From Colwellia sp. C2M11 (GTDB lineage Bacteria; Pseudomonadota; Gammaproteobacteria; Enterobacterales; Alteromonadaceae): DNA of 64,000 nt. The notes under the pieces were generated by a model. That model searched no databases, was not told where the DNA came from, and worked only from the letters and a program-made list of their open reading frames with translations. Below are positions 61,312 to 64,000 of the stretch, piece by piece. Numbering within the stretch: position 1 is the first letter of the stretch; every line of letters begins with the position of its first letter. Both the position numbers and the translations under genes were made by a program. The stretch is from assembly GCF_018860915.1 (NCBI RefSeq), contig NZ_JAHKQD010000017.1:1-64000 (forward strand), given 5' to 3'.

Positions 61312-62064
61312 TTATTTAACTTTTTTGTCAGACAAAGTGAAATGTTTGCCATATTTATCACTAATAGTTTCTTTTTTGCCAGTTTCAGCAAGATGAACTA
61401 TCCAAGCATAATTACCGATAGGAAAGTCAGCGGTTAAATTACTTAATGGTAGAGTGAAGGTACCAGGCTCGGTGACAGGAAACTTCAATGCACCGAATTC
61501 TTTCCAAGTATCACTATCTGCTAGTTTAATGTGTAAATCTCTGGGCTCAGTAATATCGTATTGAATGGTTAATTTAGCTTCTTGCTTGCCAATAATTTGT
61601 TTTGGCCACTTAACAAAGTTGATTTTGTCTTGCTTACTGAAAATCGTTTTCTTCACGTATTTTTTTTCATTAATAACAGTAAAGTCGAATGGCTTTACTT
61701 GGAATAATCGGTCATTCCAATTCTTGCCTCGAGGGGTTAAATAAGCTGCAATACGGTATTGACCTGCCTTTAAATCATCTATCTCTACTTCAAAGTGGTA
61801 TTTTCCTGACTTTTTAATACGCTTCATGGTTTTCTTAATCGTTCGCGCTCCTTTTACTGTTTGAAAGGCAACGTGTAAGTCTCGAGTTTTATCAACTTCT
61901 AGCTCAACATAAACCGTTGGTGACTGCTCATAACCGATAACTTCAGTCGCAGATAAACTTGTAATTGTATCTGCTGCCTGTAATGTTTGGGCAAAAAAAA
62001 GGCATAAAAATGTTAAAGTAAATACACCATATCTTAGCTGCTTTTCTAATTTTAATGAGTTCAT
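61312..62064 (-). CDS. Exported protein with two beta-sandwich repeats
   Basis: This 250-residue secreted protein has a signal peptide at ~1-30 (FLCLFFAQTLQA). Two similar ~100-residue beta-rich units follow; each opens with ...YVELEVDKTRDLHVAFQ or ...IQYDITEPRDLHIKL and ends with a GxY strand (KAGQYRIAAYL, PIGNYAWIVHL). The duplication points to Ig-like or CBM-like sandwiches. No catalytic motif is visible. It heads the operon with the DUF6445-like and lactonase genes, so periplasmic glycan or lactone handling is possible. Confidence 0.7.
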   Translation of the reverse strand: MNSLKLEKQLRYGVFTLTFLCLFFAQTLQAADTITSLSATEVIGYEQSPTVYVELEVDKTRDLHVAFQTVKGARTIKKTMKRIKKSGKYHFEVEIDDLKAGQYRIAAYLTPRGKNWNDRLFQVKPFDFTVINEKKYVKKTIFSKQDKINFVKWPKQIIGKQEAKLTIQYDITEPRDLHIKLADSDTWKEFGALKFPVTEPGTFTLPLSNLTADFPIGNYAWIVHLAETGKKETISDKYGKHFTLSDKKVK

Positions 62065-62337
62065 TTATTTCCCCTTATTTGATTAAATATATCACTTCAG
62101 TCTACTGTTTTGCCTGATAAACACCTACCCAACTACTTGCATAACACTGGGGTAGCCTTTAGCCGCTACCTTTTCTTGTGCCGTACAGCGGTCAAAGCCA
62201 TGGTTCTCAGTTATTACTGACAGGGTAGTAGGATAGTATTGTTGTGTATTTCTTATGTCGTTTAACATAATCAATTTTTTACAAGTATTATAAAAAAGCC
62301 ATCGGTTAAGATGGCTTTTTATTAACAGGCAGAAGGT
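62065..62337. other. Spacer with terminator; possible 47-codon open frame
   Basis: This 273-bp spacer lies between two minus-strand units. It holds the terminator at 62293. An open frame of 47 codons (62125-62268, minus) lacks a Shine-Dalgarno and homology I recognise, so I do not call it a gene. Confidence 0.4.
62293..62320 (-). terminator. Terminator of the BIG2/CBM-like gene
   Basis: AAAAAGCCATC-GGTTAA-GATGGCTTTTT is an 11-bp perfect stem with the T-run inside and after it. It starts about 20 bp after the stop of the partial large gene. It is symmetric enough to work on both strands. Confidence 0.9.
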
Positions 62338-64000
62338 TTATTCAACTTCTACAATAGAAGCTTCATCAAGGATAATACTTTGTCCTGCAGATAGTCCGTT
62401 AACTTCCCAGAATTGAAAAACGTCTGTAACAATATTCCATTCACTTGGTACAGTCCATACTGAGGTTTCAGATGCTTCATCAATTAATTCAACTAACTGC
62501 CAATCTGTCGTTGGTTTTAGCTGTGCTGATGCAATACCAGCATTTGAGCGACGTAAATCAAAGCCTGGTCCTGTTGGGCTCCCTTCATATACCCAAGCAG
62601 TTAATGATTGTGTTAGTGTGATTGGATCAGTAACTTCTTGCGATAATTTAACCCAAACAGAGAACTTATATTTTTTCCCTACTGATGCACCACCTAACCC
62701 AAAGGTTGCTGAATACCAATTACGCTGTTTATTCCAAACTTCTTGATGTGCAACTGTTTTATCTTCACCCTGACTAGTCAATAGAATAGCCCCACCTGAT
62801 AATTGAGTACTCGCTAAACTTACCCAAGCTTCTTTGTATGGTGCGCCTACCTTGTCTAGTTTTAAATCGGTATTAAAACCTGCTGGGTGCTCTGATACGC
62901 CTGGGTTACACGAAAGGTTTTCTTCTGCGGTAACAGCAATAGTTTGCCCATTAATTTCACTACCTTGGGTAGTTCCTGTGTAACCAGTATTATATGCAAC
63001 AGCTAAATTGGCCGTTTCACCTACAGATAATGTATTAGCAAAACGTCCTGTTGCGCCGAATGCGCCATTACTTTCTTCTTCATCGAAGCTTGCATTAGCA
63101 TTGTCAGAAGTCCAAGTATATGTATATGCACCCGTTAATTCATCATTATTTATAGATGGCTCAACCCCAATACCAATGTTGGTACACGTTGGTACAGACT
63201 TAATACCCAATGGAGCACCTAGATCATTATAATCTTGGTTGGTAATAGCTAAATTGAAACCCGATGTTACCGTGACTAACGCTGTTGTTGATAATTCTGG
63301 ATTTTCAACGCTGCTAACCGTAATAGTGGTTTCACCAGTGTTAATACCTGTAATATTACCGTCAGTATCAACTTCTGCAATAGCACTGTCTTCAATAGCG
63401 TAAGTTAAATTATTATTACATGCATACACAGGCGCTGTAGATGACAACATTGGCTGAACACCGCCCAAAGCAACTGAAATATCAGAGGCATTAACTTCTG
63501 TTACAGGGTCAGAAATCGCATTAATAGTCATGCGTATGGTTCTTGTAGGGAGTACAGCACCTGCTTCTAATTCAAAACCATTATCTAATACATAAGTTAT
63601 GTCATAAGTTATTGATTGTGGATAATCTCTTACACCATCTCCTATAGGATCACCATTTTCATTTGTAGCACCTTTAACATCTGTGGTGTCACACATACGT
63701 AGTGATTCAGCAAAGGCATCCGTATCTATGTACATAATGTTATCTTCACTAGAAACGGTAAAAGGTGAGGCGGGTTGGCTAGGTAGGTTCACAACAACTT
63801 GCGGTGTTACAAAGTTCTCATTTAATGGTGTAAATAAAAAGTTTCTAGCAAATATTGTGTTCTCCGCTGAGTTGGCTGATGTACCATTTATGGTAGCACC
63901 TTGTAGTAGATCAAATGATATTACGCCAGACATTTCATCAAGAGACAATACAATTGGCTCTTCAGAATATTCTACGGGGTAATCAGATTTGAAATTGTAA
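62338..64000 (-). CDS. Large secreted BIG2-domain/CBM-like protein (5' end outside window)
   Basis: The frame is open to the window edge, so the N-terminus is missing; about 554 residues are visible. The MSLDEM start suggested by an in-frame TTG is not needed, because the upstream codons (for example YNFKSDYPVEYSEEP) continue the same style. A BIG2 Ig-like domain (VNASDISVALGG ... SAIAEVDTDGNITGINTGETTITV) is followed by two further beta-sandwich segments. A C-terminal CBM-like domain ends the protein (KKYKFSVWVKLSQ, WQLVELIDEASE, AGQSIILDEASIVEVE). It is probably a surface adhesin or glycan-binding protein. Whether it belongs to the polysaccharide regulon cannot be told without its promoter. 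Confidence 0.75.
   Translation of the reverse strand, partial: YNFKSDYPVEYSEEPIVLSLDEMSGVISFDLLQGATINGTSANSAENTIFARNFLFTPLNENFVTPQVVVNLPSQPASPFTVSSEDNIMYIDTDAFAESLRMCDTTDVKGATNENGDPIGDGVRDYPQSITYDITYVLDNGFELEAGAVLPTRTIRMTINAISDPVTEVNASDISVALGGVQPMLSSTAPVYACNNNLTYAIEDSAIAEVDTDGNITGINTGETTITVSSVENPELSTTALVTVTSGFNLAITNQDYNDLGAPLGIKSVPTCTNIGIGVEPSINNDELTGAYTYTWTSDNANASFDEEESNGAFGATGRFANTLSVGETANLAVAYNTGYTGTTQGSEINGQTIAVTAEENLSCNPGVSEHPAGFNTDLKLDKVGAPYKEAWVSLASTQLSGGAILLTSQGEDKTVAHQEVWNKQRNWYSATFGLGGASVGKKYKFSVWVKLSQEVTDPITLTQSLTAWVYEGSPTGPGFDLRRSNAGIASAQLKPTTDWQLVELIDEASETSVWTVPSEWNIVTDVFQFWEVNGLSAGQSIILDEASIVEVE

Noticed and set aside
62125..62268. 47-codon open frame on the minus strand.
   Set aside because: No Shine-Dalgarno, no recognisable homology, and it lies in the spacer after a terminator-bounded gene.

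Overview
The window is A+T-rich DNA from a Gram-negative marine gammaproteobacterium, most likely Alteromonadales of the Colwellia/Thalassotalea/Pseudoalteromonas type. The evidence is the set of lipoprotein-type export signals, a PEP-CTERM-type tail, an HAE-1 RND pump, a LutABC operon, PurT, and a large set of genes for red-algal sulfated galactans. The genus is inferred from gene content only. No RNA gene or CRISPR array was seen.

Layout. 0-12.4 kb looks like ordinary chromosome: a small unknown gene with its own terminator, a small operon (membrane protein, MscS-like channel, ECF sigma factor), an RND efflux operon with a divergent LysR regulator, and purT. 12.7-18.6 kb holds a small ankyrin-like gene, an eight-heme cytochrome c/TPR protein and lutABC with a divergent LysR. 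19.7-22.85 kb is an island of broken insertion sequences: three IS982-type copies, all inactivated, and an IS630-type remnant caught between two of them. 23-44 kb is the polysaccharide region on the minus strand: a kappa-carrageenase-like GH16, two further GH16 enzymes, two formylglycine sulfatases, a GH42-like (probably GH167-type) lipoprotein, a beta-helix protein, a PEP-CTERM-type protein, an FG-GAP/ASPIC lipoprotein and a 1223-residue LamG/CBM protein, interrupted by a dead IS5-type element. 44.7-62.1 kb holds an oxidative module: a Tat-exported molybdenum hydroxylase with its 2Fe-2S subunit, a MocA-like cytidylyltransferase and XdhC; galactose mutarotase; a second cytochrome/TPR protein and FG-GAP/ASPIC lipoprotein; three SMP-30-type lactonase-like proteins; and a second GH42-like protein. 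The window ends inside a large BIG2/CBM-like secreted protein.

How it may work together (inference). GH16 endo-enzymes cut a carrageenan-type galactan, the sulfatases desulfate the oligosaccharides, and the GH42-like enzymes release disaccharides. The released galactose and 3,6-anhydrogalactose are then candidates for mutarotation, oxidation by the molybdenum enzyme, and lactone hydrolysis by the SMP-30 proteins, with c-type hemes as possible electron carriers. No TonB receptor, sugar permease, alpha-anhydrogalactosidase, sugar kinase or regulator of the locus was seen in the window, so the pathway must continue outside it.

The most striking non-coding signal is a repeated 15-bp inverted repeat, consensus AAACATCATATGTTT. 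I found it in seven places (five close matches and two weaker ones), each in the spacer heading a putative transcription unit between 24 and 55 kb. It looks like the operator of one unlinked transcription factor that controls the whole catabolic region.
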